Assembly: GCA_050949865.1 (NCBI GenBank)
Contig: JBMNGN010000001.1
Coordinates: forward strand, 1-64,000
DNA: 64,000 bases
From: JBMNGN01 sp050949865
Lineage (GTDB): Bacteria; Bacillota; Syntrophomonadia; Syntrophomonadales; Syntrophomonadaceae
Direction: 5' to 3'
Positions within the stretch are counted from its first letter, which is position 1. Every line of letters starts with the position of its first letter. The notes under the pieces are model-generated. The model did not search any database, was not told the origin of the DNA, and saw nothing but the letters and a program-made list of their open reading frames with translations. Both the position numbers and the translations under genes were made by a program. Of this stretch, positions 36,264 to 46,144 are shown in pieces.

Positions 36264-36997
36264 GTTTACATAATGTTCTACCATTCTAGGGTGTAACCCC
36301 AAGTAGGGGAGTAAATAACCTTTAGACTGAATCATAGTAGCGCGAGCCTTTTCGCGGGCGATTTAAAGCCTGGGGCTACACCGTAGAATGGGTATTATGT
36401 AGACTTGCTGTTGCGAGCCTTGCACCTAGGGGCTGACACCCCGTAGGGTTCCCGCGGTGGGGGGGACCTTGCCGGGGGGGGGACCCACGACGGGAAAGTA
36501 CAGGAGGATGCTGGAGGTTGACCTGGAAACTGCTGGCACGATTCTTGCAATATATACTTGATAAGTACCACATTATTTACTCAAAAGTATAAAAGATATA
36601 AGTTATAAGTACCACATTATTTACTCAAAAGTATAAAAGATATAAGTTAAATAAAACAAACGGCGGCACGTGCCTGCCTAACCAGCGAGTCATCATGCGC
36701 GCAGGACCCTGATGTAAAGGGCGCGTTAAATAACCGCGGGCCACAATGTATTAAGCATAGTAAAAAAATTCCACGCGTGCCTCATTTAAAGTGTTGTAAG
36801 CGGGCGTAGCCTTTAACCTTTACATTAGGTGGCGCGTATGATAGCGTTTAGCAGCGCTGGCACAGCCGAAAAGAATTAATTAATAAATTAAATAAAACAA
36901 AAGACAAATGACATTTCATAAATCAAAAAAGCCAAGAGGAACATTCATGTAAACTAGCTAATGTATACTAGGGGTTAAACTGGCATAATCATAGCTA
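36264..36997 (+). repeat. Array unit 5
   Basis: H1 has one unpaired change (GTAACCCC against GGGGCTAC). A 46-bp sub-repeat is duplicated at about 36560-36650. H3 has the CCACGCGTG form. Spacer type B. Confidence 0.9.
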
Positions 36998-37755
36998 GTT
37001 TACATAATGTTCTACCATTCTAGGGTGTAGCCCCAAGTAGGGGAGTAAATAACCTTTAGACTGAATCATAGTAGCGCGAGCCTTTTCGCGGGCGATTTAA
37101 AGCCTGGGGCTACACCGTAGAATGGGCGTTATGTAGACTAGGCTTGCGAGCCATACATCGAAGGGGATAACCTCCCGTAGGGTTCCCGTCGTGGGGAGGA
37201 ACCTTTAGGAGGGGACCCACAACGGGAAAGTACAGGAGGAGGCCAGGAGGTGGACCTGGAAACTGTTGGCACGATTCTTGCAATATATACTTGATAAGTG
37301 CCTCATTATTTACTCAAAAGTATAAAAGATATAAGTTAAATAAAACAAACGGCGGCACGTGCCTGCCTAACCAGCGAGTCATCATGCGCGCAGGAACCTG
37401 ATGTAAAGGGCGCGTTAAATAACCGCGGGCCACTTGTTGTATCATGCATAGCAAACAAATTCCACGCGTGCCTCATTTAAAGTGTAGTAAGCGGGCGTAG
37501 CCTTTAACCTTTACATTAGGTGGCGCGTATGATAGCGTTTAGCAGCGCTGGTACAGCCGCAAAGAATTAATTAAATAAATTAAATAGATTTAACCAGATT
37601 AAATAAAATAAAAGACAAATGACAATTCATAAATCAAAAATAAAAAAAACCAAGAGGAACATTCATGTAAACTAGCTAAGGTATATCTGGCAAAAAGACG
37701 TTTAAAATAACCTCACGAATACAGCCAGCGGGTTAGCCTGGTATATTCATAGCTA
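36998..37755 (+). repeat. Array unit 6
   Basis: H1 and H2 are of the common type. H3 is slightly altered near 37433-37450 (TTGTTGTATCATGC). Spacer type A. Confidence 0.9.
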
Positions 37756-38515
37756 GTTTACATAATGTTCTACCATTCTAGGGTGTAGCCCCAAGTAGGG
37801 GAGTAAATAACCTTTAGACTGAATCATAGTAGCGCGAGCCTTTTCGCGGGCGATTTAAAGCCTGGGGCTACACCGTAGAATGGGCGTTATGTAGACTAGG
37901 CTTGCGAGCCATACATCGAAGGGGATAACCTCCCGTAGGGTTCCCGTCGTGGGGAGGAACCTTTAGGAGGGGACCCACAACGGGAAAGTACAGGAGGAGG
38001 CCAGGAGGTGGACCTGGAAACTGTTGGCACGATTCTTGCAATATATACTTGATAAGTGCCTCATTATTCCCCCAAAAATATAAAAGATATAAGTTATAAG
38101 TGCCACATTATTTCCCCAAAAGTATAAAAGATATAAGTTAAATAAAACAAATGGCGGCGCGTGCCTGCCTAACCAGCGAGTCATCATGCGCGCAGGACCC
38201 TGATGTAAAGGGCGCGTTAAATAACTGCGGGCCACAATGTATTAAGCATAGTAAAAAAATTGCACGCGTGCCTCATTTAAAGTGTAGTAAGCGGACGAAG
38301 TCTTTACCCTTTACATTAGGTGGCGCGTATGATAGCGTTTAGCACCGCTGGTACAGCCGCAAAGAATTAATTAAATAAATTAAATAGATTTAACCAGATT
38401 AAATAAAATAAAAGACAAATGACAATTCATAAATCAAAAATAAAAAAAACCAAGAAGAACATTCATGTAAACTAGCTAACGGATACTAGGGGTTAAACTG
38501 GCATAATCATAGCTA
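37756..38515 (+). repeat. Array unit 7
   Basis: The common H1 and H2 are present, with two sub-repeats in the variable zone. The H3 inner hairpin reads GAC-GAA-GTC instead of GGC-GAA-GCC. Spacer type B. Confidence 0.9.
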
Positions 38516-39231
38516 GTTTACATAATGTTCTACCATTCTAGGGTGTAGCCCCAAGTAGGGGAGTAAATAACCTTTAGACTGAATCATAGTAGCGCGAGCC
38601 TTTTCGCGGGCGATTTAAAGCCTGGGGCTACACCGTAGAATGGGTATTATGTAGACTAGGCTTGCGAGCCATACATCGAAGGGGATAACCTCCCGTAGGG
38701 TTCCCGTCGTGGGGAGGAACCTTTAGGAGGGGACCCACAACGGGAAAGTACAGGAGGAGGCCAGGAGGTGGACCTGGAAACTGTTGGCACGATTCTTGCA
38801 ATATATACTTGATAAGTGCCTCATTATTTCCCCAAAAGTATAAAAGATATAAGTTAAATAAAACAAACGGCGGCACGTGCCTGCCTAACCAGCGAGTCAT
38901 CATGCGCGCAGGACCCTGATGTAAAGGGCGCGTTAAATAACCGCGGGCCACAATGTATTAAGCATAGTAAAAAAATTGCACGCGTGCCTCATTTAAAGTG
39001 TAGTAAGCGGACGAAGTCTTTACCCTTTACATTAGGTGGCGCGTATGATAGCGTTTAGCAGCGCTGGTACAGCCGCAAAGAATTAATTAAATAAATTAAA
39101 TAGATTTAACCAGATTAAATAAAATAAAAGACAAATGACAATTCATAAATCAAAAATAAAAAAAACCAAGAAGAACATTCATGTAAACTAGCTAACGGAT
39201 ACTAGGGGTTAAACTGGCATAATCATAGCTA
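38516..39231 (+). repeat. Array unit 8 (shortest)
   Basis: The common H1 and H2 are present, with one sub-repeat and the GAC-GAA-GTC inner hairpin in H3. Spacer type B. Confidence 0.9.
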
Positions 39232-40023
39232 GTTTACATAATGTTCTACCATTCTAGGGTGTAACCAAAGCAGGGGAGTAGTTAACTTAATTATGGCTGT
39301 TTTTAAATCTATAGAGTGGACTAGATGCGCGTGACTGAATGCGCGTGGTTACACCGTAGAATGGGTATTATGTAGACTAGGCTTGCGAGCCATACATCGA
39401 AGGGGATAACCTCCCGTAGGGTTCCCGTGGTGGGGGGGACCTTGCCGGGGGGGGGACCCACGACGGGAAAGTACAGGAGGATGCTGGAGGTTGACCTGGA
39501 AACTGTTGGCACGATTCTTGCAATATATACTTGATAAGTGCCTCATTATTTCGTCAAACGTATGTTCGATAAGTGCCACATTATTCCCTCAAAAGTATGT
39601 TCGGTTATTTAAAGGTATATATGTAAAGAGCAATAAAAGATATAAGTTAAATAAAACAAACGGCGGCACGTGCCTGCCTAACCAGCGAGTCATCATGCGC
39701 GCAGGAACCTGATGTAAAGGGCGCGTTAAATAACCGCGGGCCACAATGTATTAAGCATAGTAAACAAATTCCACGCGTGCCTCATTTAAAGTGTAGTAAG
39801 CGGACGAAGTCTTTACCCTTTACATTAGGTGGCGCGTATGATAGCGTTTAGCACCGCTGGCCACGCCGCAAAGTATTAATTAAATAAATTAAATAGATTT
39901 AACCAGATTAAATAAAACAAAAGACTAATGACATTTCATAAATCAAATATAAAAAAACCAAGAGGAACATTAATGTAAACTAGCTAGCGGATACTAGGGG
40001 TTAAACTGGCATAATCATAGCTA
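39232..40023 (+). repeat. Array unit 9
   Basis: This unit has the alternative H1 head and the GTAACC/GGTTAC stem of unit 3, but the GAC-GAA-GTC H3 hairpin of units 7 and 8. Spacer type B. Confidence 0.9.
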
Positions 40024-40808
40024 GTTTACATAATGTTCTACCATTCTAGGGTGTAGCCCCAAGTAGGGGAGTAAATAACCTTTAGACTGAATCATAGTAG
40101 CGCGAGCCTTTTCGCGGGCGATTTAAAGCCTGGGGCTACACCGTAGAATGGGCGTTATGTAGACTAGGCTTGCGAGCCATACATCGAAGGGGATAACCTC
40201 CCGTAGGGTTCCCGTCGTGGGGAGGAACCTTTAGGAGGGGACCCACAACGGGAAAGTACAGGAGGAGGCCAGGAGGTGGACCTGGAAACTGTTGGCACGA
40301 TTCTTGCAATATATACTTGATAAGTGCCTCATTATATCGTCAAAAATATGTTTGGTTATTTAAAGGTATATATGTAAAGAGCAATAAAAGATATAAGTTA
40401 AATAAAACAAACGGCGGCACGTGCCTGCCTAACCAGCGAGTCATCATGCGCGCAGGACCCTGATGTAAAGGGCGCGTTAAATAACCGCGGGCCACAATGT
40501 ATTAAGCATAGTAAAAAAATTGCACGCGTGCCTCATTTAAAGTGTAGTAAGCGGACGAAGTCTTTACCCTTTACATTAGGTGGCGCGTATGATAGCGTTT
40601 AGCACCGCTGGTACAGCCGCAAAGTATTAATTAAATAAATTAAATAGATTTAACCAGATTAAATAAAATAAAAGACAAATGACATTTCATAAATCAAAAA
40701 AGCCAAGAGGAACATTAATGTAAACTAGCTGAGGTATATCTGGCAAAAAGACGTTTAAAATAACCTCACGAATACAGCCAGCGGGTTAGCCTGGTATATT
40801 CACAGCTA
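40024..40808 (+). repeat. Array unit 10
   Basis: The common H1 and H2 are present, with the GAC-GAA-GTC H3 hairpin. Spacer type A. Confidence 0.9.
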
Positions 40809-41543
40809 GTTTACATAATGTTCTACCATTCTAGGGTGTAGCCCCAAGTAGGGGAGTAAATAACCTTTAGACTGAATCATAGTAGCGCGAGCCTTTTCGC
40901 GGGCGATTTAAAGCCTGGGGCTACACCGTAGAATGGGCGTTATGTAGACTAGGCTTGCGAGCCATACATCGAAGGGGATAACCTCCCGTAGGGTTCCCGT
41001 CGTGGGGAGGAACCTTTAGGAGGGGGACCCACAACGGGAAAGTACAGGAGGAGGCCAGGAGGTGGACCTGGAAACTGTTGGCACGATTCTTGCAATATAT
41101 ACTTGATAAGTGCCTCATTATATCGTCAAAAATATGTTTGGTTATTTAAAGGTATATATGTAAAGAGCAATAAAAGATATAAGTTAAATAAAACAAACGG
41201 CGGCACGTGCCTGCCTAACCAGCGAGTCATCATGCGCGCAGGACCCTGATGTAAAGGGCGCGTCACATAACCGCGGGCCACAATGTATTAAGCATAGTAA
41301 AAAAATTCCACGCGTGCCTCATTTAAAGTGTAGTAAGCGGGCGAAGCCTTTACCCTTTACATTAGGTGGCGCGTATGATAGCGTTTAGCACCGCTGGCAC
41401 CGCCGCAAAGAATTAATTAAATAAACTTAAATAAAACAAAAGACAAATGACAATTCATAAATCAAAAATAAAAAAAACCAAGAGGAACATTCATGTAAAC
41501 TAGCTAACGGATACTAGGGGTTAAACTGGCATAATCATAGCTA
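40809..41543 (+). repeat. Array unit 11
   Basis: The common H1 and H2 are present, with the GGC-GAA-GCC H3 hairpin and one small change in the H3 stem region (CGTCACATAACC). Spacer type B, followed by the terminal half-repeat. Confidence 0.9.
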
Positions 41544-41559
41544 GTTTACATAATGTTCA

Positions 41560-41778
41560 TTATCGGAAGTTAATAATTATAAAAAAATATTACTTGACCG
41601 TTGTCAAAACCTTAATTAACCGTTATTAACCAGGTTTTTGACCTAAAATGATTGGGGTTAAACCCCATATAAACTAACTATTATAGACTTGGTAAAGTTA
41701 AAAGTTGTTTTACTGTATAACCTTTTGATAAAATTGGGGGCAGAGTAAAGCCGATATAACGGAGGTTATGAGGTTATA
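41560..41778. other. Region between the array and the DUF503 gene
   Basis: An AT-rich stretch with several short TTAATTAACCGTTATTAACC-like repeats at about 41610-41635. The promoter of the next gene probably lies here. No gene is seen. Confidence 0.4.
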
Positions 41779-42075
41779 ATGTATATAATTTATGGATATG
41801 CCAACTTATTTCTCCCCTACTGCAGCTCCCTTAAGGAGAAAAGGAAACTAATTAATAGCCTGATCTCCAGGATCAGAAAGAGATTTAACATATCTATTAG
41901 TGAAGTAGGAGGTCACGAATTGTGGCAGAGATCTTCCATTGGCTTTTCTGCGGTAAGCTACAATAATTCGGATCTGGAAGTATTTCTAAATGCGATTAGA
42001 GAAACCCTAGACCTGTATCCATCTGATATTGAAGTAACCTCTGTTGATTACGATATAATCACGAAAAAGATTTAA
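41779..42075 (+). CDS. DUF503 (YlxP-like) protein
   Basis: A small protein of 98 residues of the DUF503/YlxP family. The conserved opening Y-G-Y-A-N-L-F-L-P and the segment L-K-E-K-R-K-L-I-N-S-L near residue 18 are clear, and the compact beta-alpha-beta layout fits. The family often lies near translation-factor genes and its function is unsettled. Here it stands alone just after the repeat array. A GGAGG site lies 13 bases before the ATG, rather far but the nearest one. Confidence 0.85.
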   Translation: MYIIYGYANLFLPYCSSLKEKRKLINSLISRIRKRFNISISEVGGHELWQRSSIGFSAVSYNNSDLEVFLNAIRETLDLYPSDIEVTSVDYDIITKKI

Positions 42076-42096
42076 AGCCCTTTTATCCCCGGTGGA

Positions 42097-42963
42097 TTAT
42101 TCCTTGAGCAGAATCAGGTCGTGTTGTTTAGCCCCCAGCCTTTCCATAAAAAGACTGCATTTGCACAGAAATATATAATATAGCTGGTCTTTGCCGTTTT
42201 TGTATAAGGATTCGAAATTCCCCTGCCCTTTCGATATAACAACATCAGCTTCAGCAAAAATCTTTTGAAAATAAGGTGAAGAATACTCTAGGATCGTCCC
42301 GGGTATGCCAGTTCCGTTATTGATAATTTTAGCTATTTTATCCATACCTACCATATAAGCATCCTCTTCAGTAACATCGTTTAATACCGGCTCTCCCCGG
42401 GTAGCAAAATATATCTTTAATCCCGGGTAGTATTCTTTTATTGTAGCAATGAAAATTTTGTCAAGTACAATTTCCCCTGCATTATCGCCTAGATATAAAA
42501 GAGTTTTAGCCCCTTCCAAAGCAGATTGCAATGAACGCATGGTATCCTTTGGATAATCCTTTTCCAGGGTTTCTCTAATACAATCTAAAACCTTGTCCTT
42601 GGACAACTCATATCCGGGGCCGAAATCAATAATATTACCGGCAACGGCTAATTTGAAACCGGCAATAAAGGAATCTTCATAGGACCTGCACAAATCAATC
42701 ATTTCATTCTCCAGTTTAAGCATTTCCTGGTTATAGTATTTCTTGCTATCCCAGAATGGATCTGGGTTATTTAAAGCTCTTGTAAGGGCTGCTTGTATTT
42801 TGTAAGCAATGTAGGGGGCGCTTACGTTGTTATCTGAAACAGCAATAATACCCATTACCTCTTTTACCAACCTTATTTGGTCTGCTTCATCTGCCAGGTA
42901 TTTTTTAGCTGTTCTGACTGCCTGCTGCAATAGACAGGGCAGACAATCAATGCTATACTTCAT
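42097..42963 (-). CDS. DUF89 (ARMT1-like) metal-dependent phosphatase
   Basis: The product has 288 residues. The N-terminal C-L-P-C-L-L-Q-Q-A (residues 7-15) and the central L-Y-L-G-D-N-A-G-E-I (near 156) are the marks of DUF89 proteins, with N and D for metal binding. Family members remove phosphate from damaged or unwanted sugar-phosphate metabolites. The substrate here is unknown. The ATG follows GGAGGGTG. It converges with the DUF503 gene. Confidence 0.85.
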   Translation of the reverse strand: MKYSIDCLPCLLQQAVRTAKKYLADEADQIRLVKEVMGIIAVSDNNVSAPYIAYKIQAALTRALNNPDPFWDSKKYYNQEMLKLENEMIDLCRSYEDSFIAGFKLAVAGNIIDFGPGYELSKDKVLDCIRETLEKDYPKDTMRSLQSALEGAKTLLYLGDNAGEIVLDKIFIATIKEYYPGLKIYFATRGEPVLNDVTEEDAYMVGMDKIAKIINNGTGIPGTILEYSSPYFQKIFAEADVVISKGQGNFESLYKNGKDQLYYIFLCKCSLFMERLGAKQHDLILLKE

Positions 42964-43172
42964 TTTTCACCCTCCAAATAGGCATTATTAACCATTGCAA
43001 TACGGCAGTAATATACAGTTTAACGCTTTTAACTATAGATATTGGGCTATCCTATGTCAATTCTGTTTTTAAACCATAGTATCCCTAAAAAGAAGCCCTA
43101 CCTCCTGTATCTTTACCTTCCAGGGGGGCTTTTAACTTTGGTATAATACCAATAATTATAAGGTTAAGCGAA

Positions 43173-43865
43173 GTGAATGTATTGAAGATTATCACAATAG
43201 TTTCCGTTCGTCCGGGTGCAGGACAAACTTCAATAACCGTAAACTTGGCCAGCGGACTAGCTAGGCAGAAGTACCGGGTATTGATTATTGGTATGGGCAA
43301 AAATAATAAGCTTTATAACTGGCTGGGGGTTAAACCTCAAGGAATTGCCGTACCCAGCAATAAACATGTACTGGGGAAGCCAATTCTTACTTCCCGAATT
43401 AATGCAGATTTGTTAGCCCAGCCGGTTGATAAAGCTGATATCGTTAAGATATTAAAGAAAAAGGACCTCGATTATCATTATCTATTTTTGCTCCCTGCAT
43501 CCAAGGAGGATTGTTCCCTGCTTGGCGGACTTTCTGATCATTTGGTGGCTTGCACTAATTTGAGCCAACCTGCTGAACTAGAAGACCTAAAGGCCCTGGA
43601 CAATCTTTGGCATAACCGTGCCGGCAAAACCCGTTCCATAAGCCTGCTGGTTTTGAATAAGATTAATACCCGGGAATGGGAACATAATCAACACAAAATA
43701 GATGCCCTGACTAGTTATTTCGGTTATGAAATAATTGCTGATCCTATACCTTATTGTGAGCGTATTCATGATTTGCCCTCTGCTGGACGCACCATTTGGG
43801 AATTAAGCCAGCAAAATCTTCAAAGAGCCTATATGAAACTAGTGGATTCTGTTAAGCAATTATAG
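43173..43865 (+). CDS. ParA/MinD-like protein with degenerate P-loop
   Basis: The product has 230 residues starting at GTG 43173. The N-terminus reads T-I-V-S-V-R-P-G-A-G-Q-T-S-I-T-V-N-L-A, the place of the deviant Walker A of ParA/MinD proteins (usually K-G-G-V-G-K-T). Both the first Lys and the P-loop Lys are replaced (R-P and Q). The rest keeps the general fold: V-L-I-I-G-M-G where a D is usual, and L-V-L-N-K-I-N near 160. It may no longer hydrolyse ATP. It is divergent from the DUF89 gene and stands alone. Confidence 0.75.
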   Translation: MNVLKIITIVSVRPGAGQTSITVNLASGLARQKYRVLIIGMGKNNKLYNWLGVKPQGIAVPSNKHVLGKPILTSRINADLLAQPVDKADIVKILKKKDLDYHYLFLLPASKEDCSLLGGLSDHLVACTNLSQPAELEDLKALDNLWHNRAGKTRSISLLVLNKINTREWEHNQHKIDALTSYFGYEIIADPIPYCERIHDLPSAGRTIWELSQQNLQRAYMKLVDSVKQL

Positions 43866-43899
43866 TGATAGATCTTGGGCTGGCCAAGTATTTCCCTAG

Positions 43900-43917
43900 C
43901 CGGGATTATCATCCCGG
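43900..43917. other. Small perfect hairpin between convergent genes
   Basis: A 7-bp stem CCGGGAT/ATCCCGG with a 4-base loop lies between two converging genes. No T run follows, so a terminator role is uncertain. Confidence 0.35.
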
Positions 43918-43991
43918 GTATTAATAATTTAAACAAGAATCCGTTTTATATATGAATTCTTTTATATCGTAACTATATTGATAAGAAAATA

Positions 43992-44360
43992 TTATCTGCA
44001 TTCATGCCCACCACATTCACCATGATGCTGATGTTCATGGCAGACCGAACCGGTAGATTTAAGCTCCCCTTTTAGGTATTTTTCGGCTGCAGTCCTGGCT
44101 TCTCCCCGGGCCCCGACTATCACTTCTATCCCTCTTTCATTAAATAACGCAATTGCATTACCACCCATACCACCTGATATTATGACATTAACCCCCATCT
44201 GGTATAAAAAATCGGGCAAAAATCCAGGCCGATGACCGGGATTGGCAATAGGCTCGCTCTTAATTATTTGACCATTGTTTGCCTCGAAAATATTAAAAAG
44301 CTCACAATGACCAAAATGTTCTGTAACCATATTCTTTTCACTCGCTACTGCTATTTTCAT
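43992..44360 (-). CDS. NifX/NifB-type iron-molybdenum cofactor binding protein
   Basis: The product has 122 residues. The domain of the dinitrogenase iron-molybdenum cofactor family is shown by M-K-I-A-V-A-S-E at the start, H-F-G-H-C near residue 16 and the G-G-M-G-G-N-A segment near 62. The tail is rich in His and Cys (H-E-H-Q-H-H-G-E-C-G-G-H) and should bind metal. It is last in a cluster of two MinD-like ATPases and another family member. No nif structural genes are in the window, so nitrogen fixation is not implied. Confidence 0.87.
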   Translation of the reverse strand: MKIAVASEKNMVTEHFGHCELFNIFEANNGQIIKSEPIANPGHRPGFLPDFLYQMGVNVIISGGMGGNAIALFNERGIEVIVGARGEARTAAEKYLKGELKSTGSVCHEHQHHGECGGHECR

Positions 44361-44441
44361 TTATATTCCCTCCATATGTTTTATTGTTGAATTAGACGCT
44401 ATAATATAAGCTCCTGTCAGCAAGCAGTATGGTTGGGGCAA

Positions 44442-45308
44442 TCAGCTCTCGTTAAGCAAAACTTGCATAGTCCCGGCAAATACTGATTTAGCAGCCAACC
44501 CGGCTTCACAATTCACATCAACGATGCTCTGACCGTTATTAATTGCTTTTACCGCCTCAGGATCAAAAGGGATTTTTCCTACCAGGGGCAACATCTGCTT
44601 CTGACAATATGATTCTATCAGATCGGTTTTATCGAAATTGGTATCATATTTATTGATGCAAACCGCGATCTTGGTTTGAAATTGCCGGGCAGTTTTTATG
44701 ATACGTTCCATATCACTAATGCCGGAAATAGAAGGCTCTGCCACTATCAAAACCATATCAACCCCGTTTAGAGAAGCAATGACCGGGCATCCTATGCCTG
44801 GTGATCCATCAATGATAATTAAATTAATATTCGTAATCGCGGATTTAAGTTGGTTTTTAACCTCGGTTACCAAAAGCCCGGAATTACCACTTCCCATTTT
44901 TAGCTGAGCAGCGGAAAATACACTGCTGTTGATGTACAGCTTTAAATCACCTGCTACTGCTTCCTTGAGGGTTATTGCTCCTACTGGACAAATAGCCTCG
45001 CATACTCCGCAACCTTCACAGGCATAAAAAACAACTTTATATTCAGGTTCGGGGTTAATCGCCTCAAAACGGCAGTGTTCAAAACACAAACCGCAGTTAA
45101 TGCATAAATCCAGATTAATTTCGGCTTTTGGCAGTCCATAATAGTCTCTTCGTTTAGGTTCTGAGGTCTGGTTCATTACCAGATGTAGATTAGGGGCATC
45201 AACATCACAATCTGCATATGCTTTGGCATCCGCCAGTTTAATAAAAGCACTGGCAATAGTTGTCTTACCAGTACCGCCCTTGCCGCTAAGGATCAGTAAT
45301 TGTTTCAT
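44442..45308 (-). CDS. MinD-superfamily ATPase with inserted ferredoxin domain
   Basis: The product has 288 residues. A deviant Walker A S-G-K-G-G-T-G-K-T lies at residues 8-16. An inserted two-cluster ferredoxin domain lies near 65-115 (C-I-N-C-G-L-C-F-E-H-C and C-E-G-C-G-V-C-E-A-I-C-P). The ATPase fold then resumes with I-I-I-D-G-S-P-G-I-G-C-P. Such proteins are thought to move iron-sulfur clusters or work with the NifX-like proteins next to them. The role is not established. It overlaps the upstream paralog by 4 bases. Confidence 0.9.
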   Translation of the reverse strand: MKQLLILSGKGGTGKTTIASAFIKLADAKAYADCDVDAPNLHLVMNQTSEPKRRDYYGLPKAEINLDLCINCGLCFEHCRFEAINPEPEYKVVFYACEGCGVCEAICPVGAITLKEAVAGDLKLYINSSVFSAAQLKMGSGNSGLLVTEVKNQLKSAITNINLIIIDGSPGIGCPVIASLNGVDMVLIVAEPSISGISDMERIIKTARQFQTKIAVCINKYDTNFDKTDLIESYCQKQMLPLVGKIPFDPEAVKAINNGQSIVDVNCEAGLAAKSVFAGTMQVLLNES

Positions 45309-46144
45309 GGTTGCGCCTCCTCCATCACAGTATTAAGCAGGGAAGAAAACATTTCCTGATACTTATGGTCTTCTCTTACTAGAATTAAGGCGTTGGAGTT
45401 AAGGGTTCCAATCTTACTGTCGAATGGAATCCGGCCCAATATCTTAATACCTTTTTCGCGGCAGAAGGTTTCAGAAGGGTTTTCTCCTTCCAAACACTTG
45501 TTGAGTACTATACCATGGGGTTTATCAAAAAGCTTTACCAGCTCATAAACCATGTTCAGGTTATGGACGCCAAACAAGGTAGGCTCTGCCACCAATATAC
45601 AATAGTCAGCATCCCTGACACTCTCCATTACAACACAAGCACTGCCTGGAGGACAGTCAATAAAGGTTAGTCTTTCATCCTGGTCTGCATAATCTAATAC
45701 ATTTTTAATAATAGGGATTCCAGATGGTTCACCGGTATTAAGAATACCGGTTATTACCTTTACCGAATCTGATATCCCTTTCTCAACCCGTCCTATAGCC
45801 TTATCCATTTCAAACAAAGCTTTTTGTGGACAGAAAAGGATACACCCGCCGCATGAATGGCATAACTCGTCAAATATTATCAATTTTTCATTAATATACG
45901 CCAAAGCATTAAACTTGCAGAATTCTACGCATGTACGGCAGCCATTGCATAACTCGTCGTTAACATAAGGTATTTTTACCGTTATTGCTTCTGTTGTTAT
46001 ATCTACCGGTTTAAAATAAAGGTGGCCGTTGGGCTCTTCAACATCACAATCAATATAGGTAGAATCTCCGGCAACTGCAGCTAGATTAACAGATAATAAG
46101 GTTTTTCCTGTGCCGCCTTTGCCGCTCAGCACAGCAATCTTCAT
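45305..46144 (-). CDS. MinD-superfamily ATPase with inserted ferredoxin domain (paralog)
   Basis: The product has 279 residues, with the same layout as its neighbour: S-G-K-G-G-T-G-K-T at 7-15, ferredoxin motifs C-N-G-C-R-T-C-V-E-F-C and C-H-S-C-G-G-C-I-L-F-C-P near 68-105, and F-I-D-C-P-P-G-S-A-C near 162. Two such genes side by side suggest that a heterodimer is formed, which is inference. Start and stop overlap the neighbours, so all four genes form one operon. Confidence 0.9.
   Translation of the reverse strand: MKIAVLSGKGGTGKTLLSVNLAAVAGDSTYIDCDVEEPNGHLYFKPVDITTEAITVKIPYVNDELCNGCRTCVEFCKFNALAYINEKLIIFDELCHSCGGCILFCPQKALFEMDKAIGRVEKGISDSVKVITGILNTGEPSGIPIIKNVLDYADQDERLTFIDCPPGSACVVMESVRDADYCILVAEPTLFGVHNLNMVYELVKLFDKPHGIVLNKCLEGENPSETFCREKGIKILGRIPFDSKIGTLNSNALILVREDHKYQEMFSSLLNTVMEEAQP

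Larger units (their letters stand above)
33002..41559. repeat. Array of eleven tandem 716-851 bp structured non-coding repeats
   Basis: Eleven direct copies start at 33002, 33773, 34585, 35413, 36264, 36998, 37756, 38516, 39232, 40024 and 40809. A final half-repeat lies at 41544-41559. Each unit has, in order: a left inverted-repeat end; hairpin domain H1 (about 130 bases); a short hairpin; G/C-rich hairpin H2; a variable AT-rich zone with 40-46 bp sub-repeats; large hairpin domain H3 (about 220 bases); an AT-rich tract; and the right inverted-repeat end. A spacer of one of two types follows. The units are highly alike and keep pairing where bases differ. No unit holds a convincing gene on either strand. 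Function and transcribed strand are unknown. Confidence 0.95.

Noticed and set aside
33002..41559. Recurring minus-strand reading frames of 60-107 codons inside the array, and plus-strand frames of 63-98 codons
   Set aside because: They start and stop at different places in each unit, are broken by small length changes, have no ribosome sites, and follow the hairpin sequences. They are shadows of the repeat.
33002..41559. Integron cassette array
   Set aside because: GCCTAAC in H3 resembles half of an attC core, but no matching GTTRRRY is present, there are no cassette genes, and no integrase is near.
33002..41559. CRISPR array
   Set aside because: The units are about 770 bp, the spacers are only two recurring types, and no cas gene is near.
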